Assembly (NCBI GenBank): GCA_023260935.1
Contig: JALQTL010000013.1
Coordinates: 1-12,974, forward strand
Source of the DNA: Paracoccaceae bacterium
GTDB lineage: Bacteria; Pseudomonadota; Alphaproteobacteria; Rhodobacterales; Rhodobacteraceae
Reading direction: 5' to 3'
DNA: 12,974 nucleotides
Shown in pieces: positions 1 through 6,066 of this stretch (position 1 is its first letter; each line of letters begins with the position of its first letter). The position numbers were made by a program, and so were the translations under genes. The notes under the pieces are model-generated. The model did not search any database and was not told the origin of the DNA. It saw only the letters and a program-made list of their open reading frames with translations.

Positions 1-1
1 C

Positions 2-61
2 GAGGAGAAACTCCGCGCCGTCCTCGGCGCCTTCACAAATCCCTGGGAATGGGCGGCCTGA
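2..61 (+). CDS. C-terminal end of an unidentified protein (cut by left edge)
   Basis: Reading from base 2, nineteen sense codons run to a TGA at 59-61, giving a tail that ends in FTNPWEWAA. The composition (charged helix-like EEKLRA, then aromatic residues at the very end) looks like a genuine protein terminus, and the next gene is convergent, so a plus-strand gene ending here fits. Too little is present to name a family. It could also be a chance open stretch, because only about 60 bases are visible. Confidence 0.4.
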   Translation, partial: EEKLRAVLGAFTNPWEWAA

Positions 62-115
62 CGCGAAACTTTCCGCCAGCCTGTCTGTCATCTGTTCATA
101 AATATCCCGGGGGGT

Positions 116-135
116 GCGGGGGGCTGGCCCCCCGC
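116..135. terminator. GC-only hairpin between convergent genes
   Basis: The segment forms a perfect 8-bp stem, GCGGGGGG against CCCCCCGC, closed by the loop CTGG. It lies in the 106-base gap between the plus-strand gene ending at 61 and the minus-strand gene ending at 168, where a shared terminator would be expected. Neither side has a T-run, so classical rho-independent termination is not certain. A second, smaller stem (CCTTGC/GCAAGG, 150-166) sits next to the minus-strand stop. Nothing else is seen in this gap. Confidence 0.4.
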
Positions 136-167
136 GCGCCACAGGCCCCCCTTGCGTGCTGCAAGGT

Positions 168-869
168 TCAGCGCCCCCGGCCCCGGGCGTCCAACCGGTG
201 GAACAGGTGGGTGAATGTGGCCGCCCCAAGGACCGGGATCAGCAGGTTCACCAGCGGCAGGGACAGCGGCGCCGCCATCAGCGTGCCGGCCAGCCAGATC
301 TGGACGCCATGCCGCCGGCGCAGCGCCTTCGCCCCTTCGCGCCCCAAGCGCCGCATGGCCACCAGCGTGAAATATTCCCGCCCCAGAAGGAACCCGTTGA
401 CCGCCCAGAACACCACCGGCACGAAAGGCCCGGCAAAGGCATAAAGCAGCAGTGCCAAGACGTTGACCGCCACCAGCACGGCAAAGAAATTGGCGCTGTC
501 GATCACGGCATCCATGAAGGGCACGCGGGTCACGGCGGGCAGGCCGGGGTAATGCCGGTCTTCCACCGCCTGCGCCACGTCCTCCAGAAAGAAACTGGTG
601 AAGGCCGAAGCGACGGGCACCATCAGAAACACCGAAAGCCCCAGCATGAACAGGCCCGAACCCCAGGACAGAAGCGTATCCAGCCCGCCCACCGGGCCCA
701 CGAAGGGAATCTCGATGCTATCGGGCGTCAGATACTGGATCACTGCCAGAAAGCCGGCATAGATTGCGACCAGCAGCGCCAGCGACAAGAGCACGCCAAT
801 CGCCAGCACCCGCCGGAACGGTCGGTCGCTCAGCTGGCTCAGGGCCTTCAGGAAGTCGCCCAGGATCAT
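168..869 (-). CDS. EI24 domain-containing (CysZ-like) integral membrane protein
   Basis: A 233-residue inner-membrane protein of the EI24/CysZ superfamily. Hydrophobic segments lie at about 20-46, 68-92, 127-163 and 195-225. The conserved family stretch near the end of the third block, NGFLLGREYFTLVAMRR (about 158-174), is clearly present. In E. coli, CysZ takes part in sulfate uptake for cysteine synthesis; most alphaproteobacterial EI24 proteins have no assigned substrate, so sulfate transport here is only a possibility. The ATG at 869 lies 5 bases after the TGA of the nitroreductase gene at 875, so the two are probably co-transcribed and translationally coupled. No cysteine biosynthesis gene is nearby to support a CysZ role. 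Confidence 0.85.
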   Translation of the reverse strand: MILGDFLKALSQLSDRPFRRVLAIGVLLSLALLVAIYAGFLAVIQYLTPDSIEIPFVGPVGGLDTLLSWGSGLFMLGLSVFLMVPVASAFTSFFLEDVAQAVEDRHYPGLPAVTRVPFMDAVIDSANFFAVLVAVNVLALLLYAFAGPFVPVVFWAVNGFLLGREYFTLVAMRRLGREGAKALRRRHGVQIWLAGTLMAAPLSLPLVNLLIPVLGAATFTHLFHRLDARGRGR

Positions 870-874
870 CGGCT

Positions 875-1453
875 TCAGGCCCAGCTGACAAGCCGCGCCA
901 GATCGGGCCGCGGGCGGTCGGGGGGCAGGGCGCTGGTGCCGGGTGTGGCGATATGGATGATCCCGGCCACGGTCTCTGCTTCCAGGCAGCCAAAGGCGCG
1001 GGCGCAGAACGTGGCATCATGTGCGGGCCAGCCGGTCAGCCAGCACGCCCCCCAACCTGCGGCGGTGGCCGCATGAACCACATTCATGCACAAGGCCCCG
1101 GCTGACAGGATCTGTTCGGCCAGCGGGATCTTTTCCACTGGCTTCGGGCTGGAAATCACCACCACCGCCAATTGGCCCAGATCATATTGCCCCCGCCCCT
1201 TGGCAATCTTTTCGTCATCCCCGCCCAGTTCGCGGGCCCGTGCCTCGGCCAGATCGGCCAGCCGCCCCATCGCCGCGCGGTCCAGCACCACGATCCGCCA
1301 GGGTTCCAGCTTGCCATGGTCGGGCACCCGGGTGGCGGCGGCAAGGATCTCTGTCACCTCGTCGCGCGTGGGCACGGGGGCGGTAAAGGTCTTTGCCGGC
1401 AGGGACCGGCGCGAGGCCAGAAAGTCAAGTGCGGCTTGGTTGCGCTGGGGCAT
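875..1453 (-). CDS. Nitroreductase family protein (YdjA-like, FMN-dependent)
   Basis: A 192-residue protein of the small FMN nitroreductase family. Family landmarks are an N-terminal RRS (15-17) that binds the FMN phosphate, PDHGKLEPWR (44-53), which closely resembles the PDH...PWR segment of E. coli YdjA, and the glycine-rich GWGACWLTGW (133-142). Members usually act as homodimers using NAD(P)H; the physiological substrate is unknown for most. The start is taken as ATG at 1453 because AGGAG lies 6 bases upstream; an in-frame TTG two codons earlier (1459) is less likely. It is the first gene of a two-gene unit with the EI24 membrane protein, and divergent from the DUF167 gene across about 120 bases, so the promoters for both directions should lie in 1454-1577. 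Confidence 0.9.
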   Translation of the reverse strand: MPQRNQAALDFLASRRSLPAKTFTAPVPTRDEVTEILAAATRVPDHGKLEPWRIVVLDRAAMGRLADLAEARARELGGDDEKIAKGRGQYDLGQLAVVVISSPKPVEKIPLAEQILSAGALCMNVVHAATAAGWGACWLTGWPAHDATFCARAFGCLEAETVAGIIHIATPGTSALPPDRPRPDLARLVSWA

Positions 1454-1577
1454 GGTCAACTCCTGTTCCCGGGTGCCCGGAACCTAAGCCCTGGCGGCCG
1501 CGAATGCCAGTGCATGCAGGGTGGCGATTGCGCGGGCGGCGCGAATTGGGCAGGGTGGCGGGCAAAGGGGGCAGGGC

Positions 1578-1841
1578 ATGACGACAACAACGAAGGGGGC
1601 TTTTGCCGAAATGGCGGTGCCGGGGGCGGCTTTTGCCGTGCGCGCCACGCCGGGCGCGCGCAAGCCCCTGATCCGATTGGAGGAAGGCATCTTCCGCATC
1701 GCCGTTACCGCCCCGCCCGAAGATGGCCGCGCCAATGCCGCCGTGGCCGAGTCGCTGGCCCATGCGCTTGGTGTGGCGAAATCGCGGCTGACGCTGGTGC
1801 GCGGGGCCAGCGCGCGCGACAAGACCTTTCGACTGGAATAA
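1578..1841 (+). CDS. DUF167/YggU family protein
   Basis: An 87-residue member of the DUF167 (UPF0235, YggU) family: small cytoplasmic alpha/beta proteins of unknown biochemical role found in all domains of life. Diagnostic stretches are VRATPGARK (about 21-29), TAPPEDGRANAAV (about 43-55) and the terminal GASARDKTFRL, which match the family pattern of a basic first strand, a P-x-DG-x-AN motif and a G-x-x-x-R-x-K motif near the end. The ATG at 1578 is chosen because GGGGGCAGG lies just upstream; an in-frame GTG at 1521 would add 19 residues of low-complexity glycine/arginine that do not resemble the family. Its TAA at 1839-1841 is 9 bases before the next start, so it forms an operon with the YdcZ-like gene. 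Confidence 0.85.
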   Translation: MTTTTKGAFAEMAVPGAAFAVRATPGARKPLIRLEEGIFRIAVTAPPEDGRANAAVAESLAHALGVAKSRLTLVRGASARDKTFRLE

Positions 1842-1850
1842 GAGGTGAAG

Positions 1851-2288
1851 ATGACCCTGATCCTGCCTTTGCTGGCCGTGGTGCTGGGGGGCGTCGCCAT
1901 CGCGGTGCAGGCCCCGCTGAACGCGGCGCTGTCGCGCAGCCTTGGTGCGCCGCTGCCGGCGGCGGCTGTATCCTTCGGGGTGGGCTTCGTGCTGCTTCTG
2001 GCGCTGTCGCTGGCCACCTCTCCGGCCGCGTTTGCAAGGCTGACCTCGGTGCCCCTGTGGCAGCTTGGCGGCGGGATTCTGGGCGCGTGGTATGTCTGGG
2101 CCGTGATCTGGGGGCTGCCATCGCTGGGGGCGGTCAGCGCGATTGCCGCCCTGATCCTGGGCCAGATGACCGCGGCGCTTGTGCTGGATGCCATCGGCGC
2201 CTTCGGCATGACCGTTCACGCCATCACCCCCCAGCGCCTGCTGGCGGCGGCGCTGGTGGCGGCCGGGCTGGTTCTTTCGCGGCTTTAG
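1851..2288 (+). CDS. DUF606/YdcZ family small membrane transporter
   Basis: A 145-residue, very hydrophobic protein of the DUF606 (YdcZ) branch of the drug/metabolite transporter superfamily. Five membrane helices are predicted at about 2-20, 35-58, 70-90, 92-115 and 128-144. Family signatures are AVQAPLNAALSRSLG near residues 18-32, the GAWYVW patch (78-83) and LILGQMTAALVLDAIGAFG (101-119). These are half-size transporters thought to pair up; no substrate is known. The start is uncertain between GTG 1845 and ATG 1851. ATG is preferred because the AGAGG ribosome binding site (1841-1845) would overlap the GTG but is correctly spaced for the ATG. It follows the DUF167 gene almost directly and should share its transcript. 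Confidence 0.85.
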   Translation: MTLILPLLAVVLGGVAIAVQAPLNAALSRSLGAPLPAAAVSFGVGFVLLLALSLATSPAAFARLTSVPLWQLGGGILGAWYVWAVIWGLPSLGAVSAIAALILGQMTAALVLDAIGAFGMTVHAITPQRLLAAALVAAGLVLSRL

Positions 2289-2323
2289 CCATGACCACGC
2301 CAGCCGGTTGGGTCTGACGCCCT

Positions 2324-2563
2324 TCAGGCCTTGGGGCGTTCCAGCCGGTAGCTGCCTTCGGGCAGGTCCAGCGCCGCGGCCAGATCGGCCAGCTGCGCCA
2401 TTGACAGAGTCACGCGCACCAGTTCGCCCGAAATCGGATCTTCCTGTTCCAGCACCACGCAATCGTCAAAGGCCAGAATCGTCACGTCTTCCTGAAGGCC
2501 TGCATGGCCTTCGTCGATCAGCGTGATGACGGTTGAATCGAATTCGTGCTCGATCGTGAACAT
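2324..2563 (-). CDS. Small acidic hypothetical protein
   Basis: A 79-residue soluble protein with about 17 Asp/Glu against 4 Lys/Arg. It has no signal peptide and no membrane segment. The pattern suggests strands in the first half (TIEHEFDSTVITLIDEG, then DVTILAFDDCVVLEQ) and a helix in the second (SMAQLADLAAALDLPEG). I do not recognise a characterised family. The open frame extends to 2686, but the upstream 41 codons are arginine/proline-rich and run into the divergent promoter region, so the ATG at 2563 is chosen although its ribosome binding site is weak. The clean alternation of secondary structure and natural C-terminus argue for a real gene. It is convergent with the YdcZ-like gene (gap 35 bases) and divergent from the M48 protease. 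Confidence 0.7.
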   Translation of the reverse strand: MFTIEHEFDSTVITLIDEGHAGLQEDVTILAFDDCVVLEQEDPISGELVRVTLSMAQLADLAAALDLPEGSYRLERPKA

Positions 2564-2699
2564 GGGACCAGAGTGATGCCCTTTGCCGCCCGGCGCAATA
2601 CCGGATTGCGGTTCTGAATTCCGCGTGATGGCCCTTTTCGCCGGCCTCTGGCCTGCTATCCTGCGCGGCAAGAAAAAAAGGATCAAGGACGCACAGGCA
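2564..2699. promoter_or_regulatory. Divergent intergenic region upstream of the acidic protein and M48 protease genes
   Basis: This 136-base gap should hold both promoters. On the plus strand the best -10-like hexamer is TATCCT (2657-2662); only a poor -35 (a T-rich patch in 2634-2640) lies about 17 bases upstream. AAGGA about 13 bases before the ATG at 2700 may serve as the ribosome binding site. No convincing inverted repeat was seen. Confidence 0.3.
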
Positions 2700-3431
2700 A
2701 TGAACCGTTTGGCAGGCCCCTTGCTGGCGTCGCTTATCCTGTCGGCCTGCGTGCCCTATGGCGGGCCGGTCATGGCGCCAGCGCCGATTCCGGCCCAGCC
2801 CGCGGGCGGGGTCTGGGGCGATGCGGGCCCGCTGTCCCCCGAAGAGGCCGCGCGCAATTTCGTGACCGTGGTGGAAAGGGTGGAACCCGTAGCCGAGGCG
2901 CTGTGCCGGGCCCGAACGCCGGGCCAGAACTGCGATTTCCTGATTGTGGTCGATGACCGCCCCCGCCAGCCGCCCAATGCCTTTCAGACGCTGGACAGAT
3001 CCGGGCGCCCCATCGTGGGCTTCACGCTGGCGCTGATTGCCGATGCGCGCAATGCCGACGAAATCGCCTTTGTCATCGGGCACGAGGCCGCGCATCATAT
3101 CGCAGGGCATATCCCGTTGACCCAGCGCACCGCGGCCACCGGGGCAGTGCTGGCGGGCATTCTGGCGCAGGCCACGGGTGCCGCGCCCGATGCCGTACGG
3201 TCAGCCCAGGAGATGGGGGCCGCCATGGGCGCGCGCACCTATGCGCGCGATTTCGAGCTTGAGGCCGATGCCCTTGGCACGGAAATCGCCTTTCGCGCGG
3301 GCTATGATCCGGTGCGGGGCGCGGCCTTCTTTGACCGCTTGCCCGACCCGGGCGACCAGTTCCTGGGCACCCACCCGCCCAATGCGCAGCGCAAGGAAAC
3401 CGTGCGCGCCGTGGCCGCGCGTCTGCGCTAG
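2700..3431 (+). CDS. M48 family metalloprotease, predicted lipoprotein (LoiP-like)
   Basis: A 243-residue zinc protease. Residues 1-17 form a short lipoprotein signal ending in the lipobox LSAC with Cys17 as the lipidation site, so the mature protein should be membrane-anchored in the periplasm. A proline/alanine-rich linker follows. The zinc motif is HEAAH (128-132), with the third ligand in ELEAD (Glu186, the M48 ExxAD pattern). The THPPNAQR segment (224-231) matches the conserved substrate-cleft region near the end of M48 proteins. Size and architecture resemble E. coli LoiP (YggG), a lipoprotein protease of envelope quality control; that role is inferred. The ATG at 2700 is chosen over an upstream TTG because it gives a complete signal peptide. 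The gene stands alone. Confidence 0.9.
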   Translation: MNRLAGPLLASLILSACVPYGGPVMAPAPIPAQPAGGVWGDAGPLSPEEAARNFVTVVERVEPVAEALCRARTPGQNCDFLIVVDDRPRQPPNAFQTLDRSGRPIVGFTLALIADARNADEIAFVIGHEAAHHIAGHIPLTQRTAATGAVLAGILAQATGAAPDAVRSAQEMGAAMGARTYARDFELEADALGTEIAFRAGYDPVRGAAFFDRLPDPGDQFLGTHPPNAQRKETVRAVAARLR

Positions 3432-3550
3432 GGCCTTGCATCGCCGGCAGAATGCCGGGCACAGTCGCACAAACGCCCGCGGGCGGCATTCGGGCCGCCA
3501 CGGCCGGATGACCGGTCTTAGAAGATCGGGCGCAAAGGGGGCAGCTTGGC
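3432..3550. other. Intergenic region with two short hairpins
   Basis: After the M48 stop there are two small stems: CCGGCA/TGCCGG (3444-3458, 3-base loop) and GGCGGC/GCCGCC (3482-3499, 6-base loop). The second overlaps the 12-base palindrome CGCCCGCGGGCG (3474-3485). They may help end the protease transcript, but neither has a T-run. No clear promoter for the following DUF2254 gene could be picked out; a GGGGG patch about 13 bases before the ATG may be its ribosome binding site. Confidence 0.3.
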
Positions 3551-4882
3551 ATGGCCACGACGCGCATCGAATTCATCCTGACACGGTTTTTTCGCAAGCT
3601 TTGGGTGCGAGCGGCATCCTTTGCGGTGCTGGGCGTGGCCATCGTTCCGCTGGCGCGGCTGATCGGGCCCTTGATCTCGCCCGATCTGGTGGCGCTAACA
3701 GGCGCCGGGGCGGTGCAAGGCATCCTGAACATTCTTGCCTCGTCGATGCTGGCCGTCACCACCTTTTCGCTGTCGATCATGGTGTCGGCCTATAGCAGCG
3801 CCGCCGCAGCCGTCACCCCCCGGGTGGTGACGCTGCTGATGCAGGACCGCACCTCGCAGACGGTGCTGTCCACCTTCATCGGGGCCTTTCTCTTCGGGCT
3901 GGTCGGGATCATCGGGATCGAGGCGCAGGCCTTTTCGCAAAGCGGGCTTCTGGTGCTTTTCCTGACCACCATCGTTGTGATCGCCTTGGTGGTGGTGGCG
4001 CTGATCCGCTGGATCTCGCACCTGACCAGCTTTGGCCGTCTGGCCGACAGCAGCCGCCGGGTAGAGGAGGCCACGGTGCATGCCCTGAGCACCCGGGCGC
4101 GTTTCCCGGCCTTGGGCGGCGTGCCGGCCCCCGCCGGCCATGACGGCGGGGCGCCCGCCGGCCACCGTGCGCTGTGCGCGCCGGCCACGGGTTATCTGCA
4201 ACACATCGATATGCCGCAACTGGATGCCTGCGCGAAGGCGCTGGTGCCGGGGCAGGGGCAGAAGGGCGAATTCGACGGGGCCGGCCCGGTGCTGCATGTG
4301 GCTTGCCTGCCGGGCAGCTTTGTCCACCCGGCCAAGCCGCTGGTCTGGGTGCCCGCCAGCCTGCCAGAAGCGGACGAGGCCGCCATTCTGCAAGCGTTTT
4401 CCGTGGGTGATGAACGGTCCTTTGATCAAGACCCGCGCTTTGGCCTGTGCGTGCTGTGCGAAATTGCCGAACGCGCCCTGTCGCCCGCGGTGAACGACCC
4501 CGGCACGGCTATCGACATTCTGGGAAGGTCGGTGCGTATTCTGGCCCATTGGCTGGAGCGAAAGCCCGTGGCGGTTGAATATCCTCGCGTCAGCGTGCCG
4601 GCCCTGAGGATCGACGATCTGTTCGACGATATCTTTCCGGCCATCGCCCGCGATGGGGCCGGTGTGTTTTCAGTGCAGTTGCGGCTGCAAAAGTCCTTGC
4701 TGGCCCTGGCCCGCCTGTCACCCGCCGATTTCGGCCCCGGGGCCCTGCACCAATCCGAACGGGCATTGCATGCGGCAGGGCAGGCTTCGCTGCCGCCCGA
4801 AGAAACCGCGCAGCTGGAAGCGGTGGCCAATGACATCCGCAACTTGGCGCATGACACCGGGCGCGGGCCGCGGGTGCTTTGA
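3551..4882 (+). CDS. DUF2254 domain-containing membrane protein
   Basis: A 443-residue protein spanning the whole DUF2254 family length. The N-terminal third carries four predicted membrane helices (about 20-42, 60-82, 106-126 and 131-153); the rest is soluble and presumably cytoplasmic. The family hallmark lies at about 287-320: DERSFDQDPRFG, followed by EIAERALSPAVNDPGTA. DUF2254 proteins are widespread in proteobacteria, but their biochemical role is unknown. The segment at about 190-212 is glycine/alanine/proline-rich and looks like a flexible linker. The ATG at 3551 begins just before the first helix. The stop codon overlaps the FNR-like box at 4879-4892, so this gene ends where regulation of the next unit begins; it is probably not driven by that box. 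Confidence 0.9.
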   Translation: MATTRIEFILTRFFRKLWVRAASFAVLGVAIVPLARLIGPLISPDLVALTGAGAVQGILNILASSMLAVTTFSLSIMVSAYSSAAAAVTPRVVTLLMQDRTSQTVLSTFIGAFLFGLVGIIGIEAQAFSQSGLLVLFLTTIVVIALVVVALIRWISHLTSFGRLADSSRRVEEATVHALSTRARFPALGGVPAPAGHDGGAPAGHRALCAPATGYLQHIDMPQLDACAKALVPGQGQKGEFDGAGPVLHVACLPGSFVHPAKPLVWVPASLPEADEAAILQAFSVGDERSFDQDPRFGLCVLCEIAERALSPAVNDPGTAIDILGRSVRILAHWLERKPVAVEYPRVSVPALRIDDLFDDIFPAIARDGAGVFSVQLRLQKSLLALARLSPADFGPGALHQSERALHAAGQASLPPEETAQLEAVANDIRNLAHDTGRGPRVL

Positions 4883-4892
4883 TCTGCGTCAA
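4879..4892 (+). promoter_or_regulatory. Predicted FNR/FnrL binding site
   Basis: The sequence TTGAT-CTGC-GTCAA matches 9 of 10 defined positions of the FNR consensus TTGAT-N4-ATCAA; G in place of A in the second half-site is common in alphaproteobacterial FnrL sites. It overlaps the DUF2254 stop codon. A weak -10 candidate, CATGCT (4915-4920), would place transcription start near 4927, which puts the centre of the box at -41.5, the standard position of a class II FNR-activated promoter. The predicted leader to the DUF6455 start is then about 43 bases. The match itself is seen; use by FnrL is inferred. Confidence 0.65.
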
Positions 4893-4911
4893 GGCCCCGC
4901 AGGTGGGGGCC
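4893..4911 (+). other. GC stem-loop directly after the FNR-like box
   Basis: GGCCCC (4893-4898) pairs with GGGGCC (4906-4911) across a 7-base loop. It starts one base after the FNR-like box and has no T-run. It could be the terminator of the DUF2254 transcript or simply part of the spacer between box and -10. Confidence 0.3.
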
Positions 4912-4969
4912 GTGCATGCTGAAGGTGCAAGGGGATATCCCTCCCCGCTGGCATGAGGCTCGAAATACG

Positions 4970-5227
4970 ATGATCGGCTATTCTGATGCTCCGATGGCTT
5001 GGGGTCTGACCCGGGGAATGGCGCGGCTTCTGGGCGTCAACCTGCCCAATGCGGTGGTTGACGGGTGGTTAAGCCGGGCAGAACTGGCAAGGCTGGTGGA
5101 TCGCTGTCAGGCTTGCGGCCAGAAACAGGCCTGCACGGCTTGGCTTGCCACGGCGGCCTCGGCCCCGTGTCTGCCGGTATTCTGCCCCAACAAGCCCGAA
5201 CTGGAAGTCCTGTCGCTGAAGCATTGA
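4970..5227 (+). CDS. DUF6455 family small cysteine-rich protein
   Basis: An 85-residue protein matching the DUF6455 pattern known from Rhodobacterales: a first half LLGVNLPNAVVDG (20-32) and LSRAELARLVDRC (34-46), then CxxC-x5-C (Cys46, Cys49, Cys55) followed by AWL, and a final PVFCPNKPEL with Cys72. A further Cys67 is present. The spacing suggests a metal or Fe-S site or redox-active thiols, but no biochemical function is known. There is no signal peptide or membrane span. The ATG at 4970 is taken as start with only a weak GAGG 11 bases ahead; a frame from 4916 would add 18 residues but would begin inside the predicted promoter. The upstream FNR-like box suggests oxygen-dependent expression. 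The yigZ-like gene follows after 46 bases. Confidence 0.75.
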   Translation: MIGYSDAPMAWGLTRGMARLLGVNLPNAVVDGWLSRAELARLVDRCQACGQKQACTAWLATAASAPCLPVFCPNKPELEVLSLKH

Positions 5228-5273
5228 CGGGCGCCGCGCCCCGCGCCACCTTGGCCCGCGGAGAAGGGGTGCC

Positions 5274-5648
5274 ATGCTTCAGCTTTTGAATGTCGTCAGC
5301 GACCGCGGGTCGCGCTATGCCGTTAGCGGCGGGGTCGTCGCCGGGCGTGCGGGGGTGGATGATTTCCTGTCGGCGCTGAAGCGCCCGCGGAAATTCGCCC
5401 GGGCAACGCATCATTCATGGGCTGTGGTGCTGTCGGATGGCGGGCCCTTGCGCGGCGATGACGGCGAGGCCGGGGCAGGGGCGGTCATCCTGAAGATGCT
5501 GGAAAGGGCGGGCCTTGTTGACACCATCGTGGTGGTGACGCGCTGGTATGGCGGCGTTCATCTGGGCGGTGACCGATTTGCCCATATCGTCACCTGCACG
5601 CGCGCCTTCCTTCAGGCCTGGGAAAAGGCAGAGGCGCGCAATGGCTGA
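5274..5648 (+). CDS. IMPACT/YigZ (UPF0029) family protein, short form
   Basis: A 124-residue protein corresponding to the N-terminal UPF0029 domain of the YigZ/IMPACT family. Recognisable elements are ATHHSWAVV (about 44-52, equivalent to the ARHH region of E. coli YigZ), DDGEAGAG (about 62-69) and VVTRWYGGVHLGG (about 87-99, the RYYGG-x-x-LG signature). Bacterial YigZ is normally around 200 residues with a C-terminal DUF1949 domain; that domain is absent here and the stop is followed directly by dgkA. The eukaryotic homologue IMPACT acts in GCN2-linked translational control; the bacterial function is unclear. The ATG at 5274 has a GAGAAGGGG ribosome binding site. The last 8 bases overlap the start of dgkA, suggesting coupling. 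Confidence 0.85.
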   Translation: MLQLLNVVSDRGSRYAVSGGVVAGRAGVDDFLSALKRPRKFARATHHSWAVVLSDGGPLRGDDGEAGAGAVILKMLERAGLVDTIVVVTRWYGGVHLGGDRFAHIVTCTRAFLQAWEKAEARNG

Positions 5649-6003
5649 TTTCCTGCGGGCCGAGGCAAGGCGTCTGGCCAATACGGTGATCTGGTCCTGG
5701 CAGGGCTGGACGGCTGCCTGGGCCAGCGAAAAGACGCTGAGGCAATGGACGATCCTGAACCTGCTTTCGGCGTGTCTGGCCTTCTGGCTGGACCTTGCCA
5801 CGGGCGAGCGGGCGCTGATCCTTGCGCTTGGGGTGTTGATCCTTGCGGCCGAGCTGATGAACACGGCGGTGGAAGAGGTTGTCGACCACCTGTCGCCCCA
5901 GATCGACCCGCGCGCCAAGAAGGCCAAGGATTGCGGATCGGCCGCCGTGGCGCTGACAGCGATGGCCGCGGGGCTGGCCTGGGTGGTGATCCTGCTGGGC
6001 TAA
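5641..6003 (+). CDS. dgkA: Diacylglycerol kinase DgkA
   Basis: A 120-residue inner-membrane kinase, near the usual length (E. coli 122). It phosphorylates diacylglycerol to phosphatidic acid with ATP and so recycles lipid left over from glycan or phospholipid head-group transfer. An N-terminal amphipathic helix is followed by three membrane helices (about 35-52, 55-72 and 98-118). The catalytic signature ELMNTAVEEVVD (71-82) supplies Glu71, Asn74 and Glu78, equivalent to E. coli Glu69, Asn72 and Glu76, and AKDCGSAAV (95-103) supplies Lys96 and Asp97. The ATG at 5641 lies inside the end of the yigZ-like gene (8-base overlap), so it is very likely co-translated. A longer frame from 5548 would only read through the neighbour. 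Confidence 0.93.
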   Translation: MADFLRAEARRLANTVIWSWQGWTAAWASEKTLRQWTILNLLSACLAFWLDLATGERALILALGVLILAAELMNTAVEEVVDHLSPQIDPRAKKAKDCGSAAVALTAMAAGLAWVVILLG

Positions 6004-6026
6004 GGCGCGGCGGGGCGCCCGGGCCA

Positions 6027-6049
6027 CCGGGGCAGGCGGAATGCCCCGG
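6027..6049. terminator. Hairpin between convergent dgkA and sqr
   Basis: CCGGGGCA (6027-6034) and TGCCCCGG (6042-6049) form a perfect 8-bp stem with a 7-base loop. It sits in the 63-base gap between the stop of dgkA (plus) and the stop of sqr (minus), where a bidirectional terminator is expected. No T-run follows on either strand, so strength is uncertain. Confidence 0.5.
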
Positions 6050-6066
6050 CACCCGGTCCGCTAGGA

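Noticed and set aside
114..1076. 320-residue plus-strand open frame opposite the EI24 gene
   Set aside because: His/Gln/Arg-rich antisense shadow; the minus-strand frame shows membrane helices and the EI24 motif.
1172..2317. 381-residue plus-strand and 345-residue minus-strand open frames across the nitroreductase/DUF167/YdcZ region
   Set aside because: Both are Gly/Ala/Arg-rich and cover genes with clear family motifs in other frames.
3474..3485. 12-base palindrome CGCCCGCGGGCG
   Set aside because: Such GC palindromes are common in DNA of this composition; it overlaps a better hairpin and shows no spacing to any promoter.
4422..4429. TTGATCAA resembling an FNR half-site pair
   Set aside because: The two halves abut with no 4-base spacer and the site lies inside the DUF2254 coding region, so it is not an FNR box.
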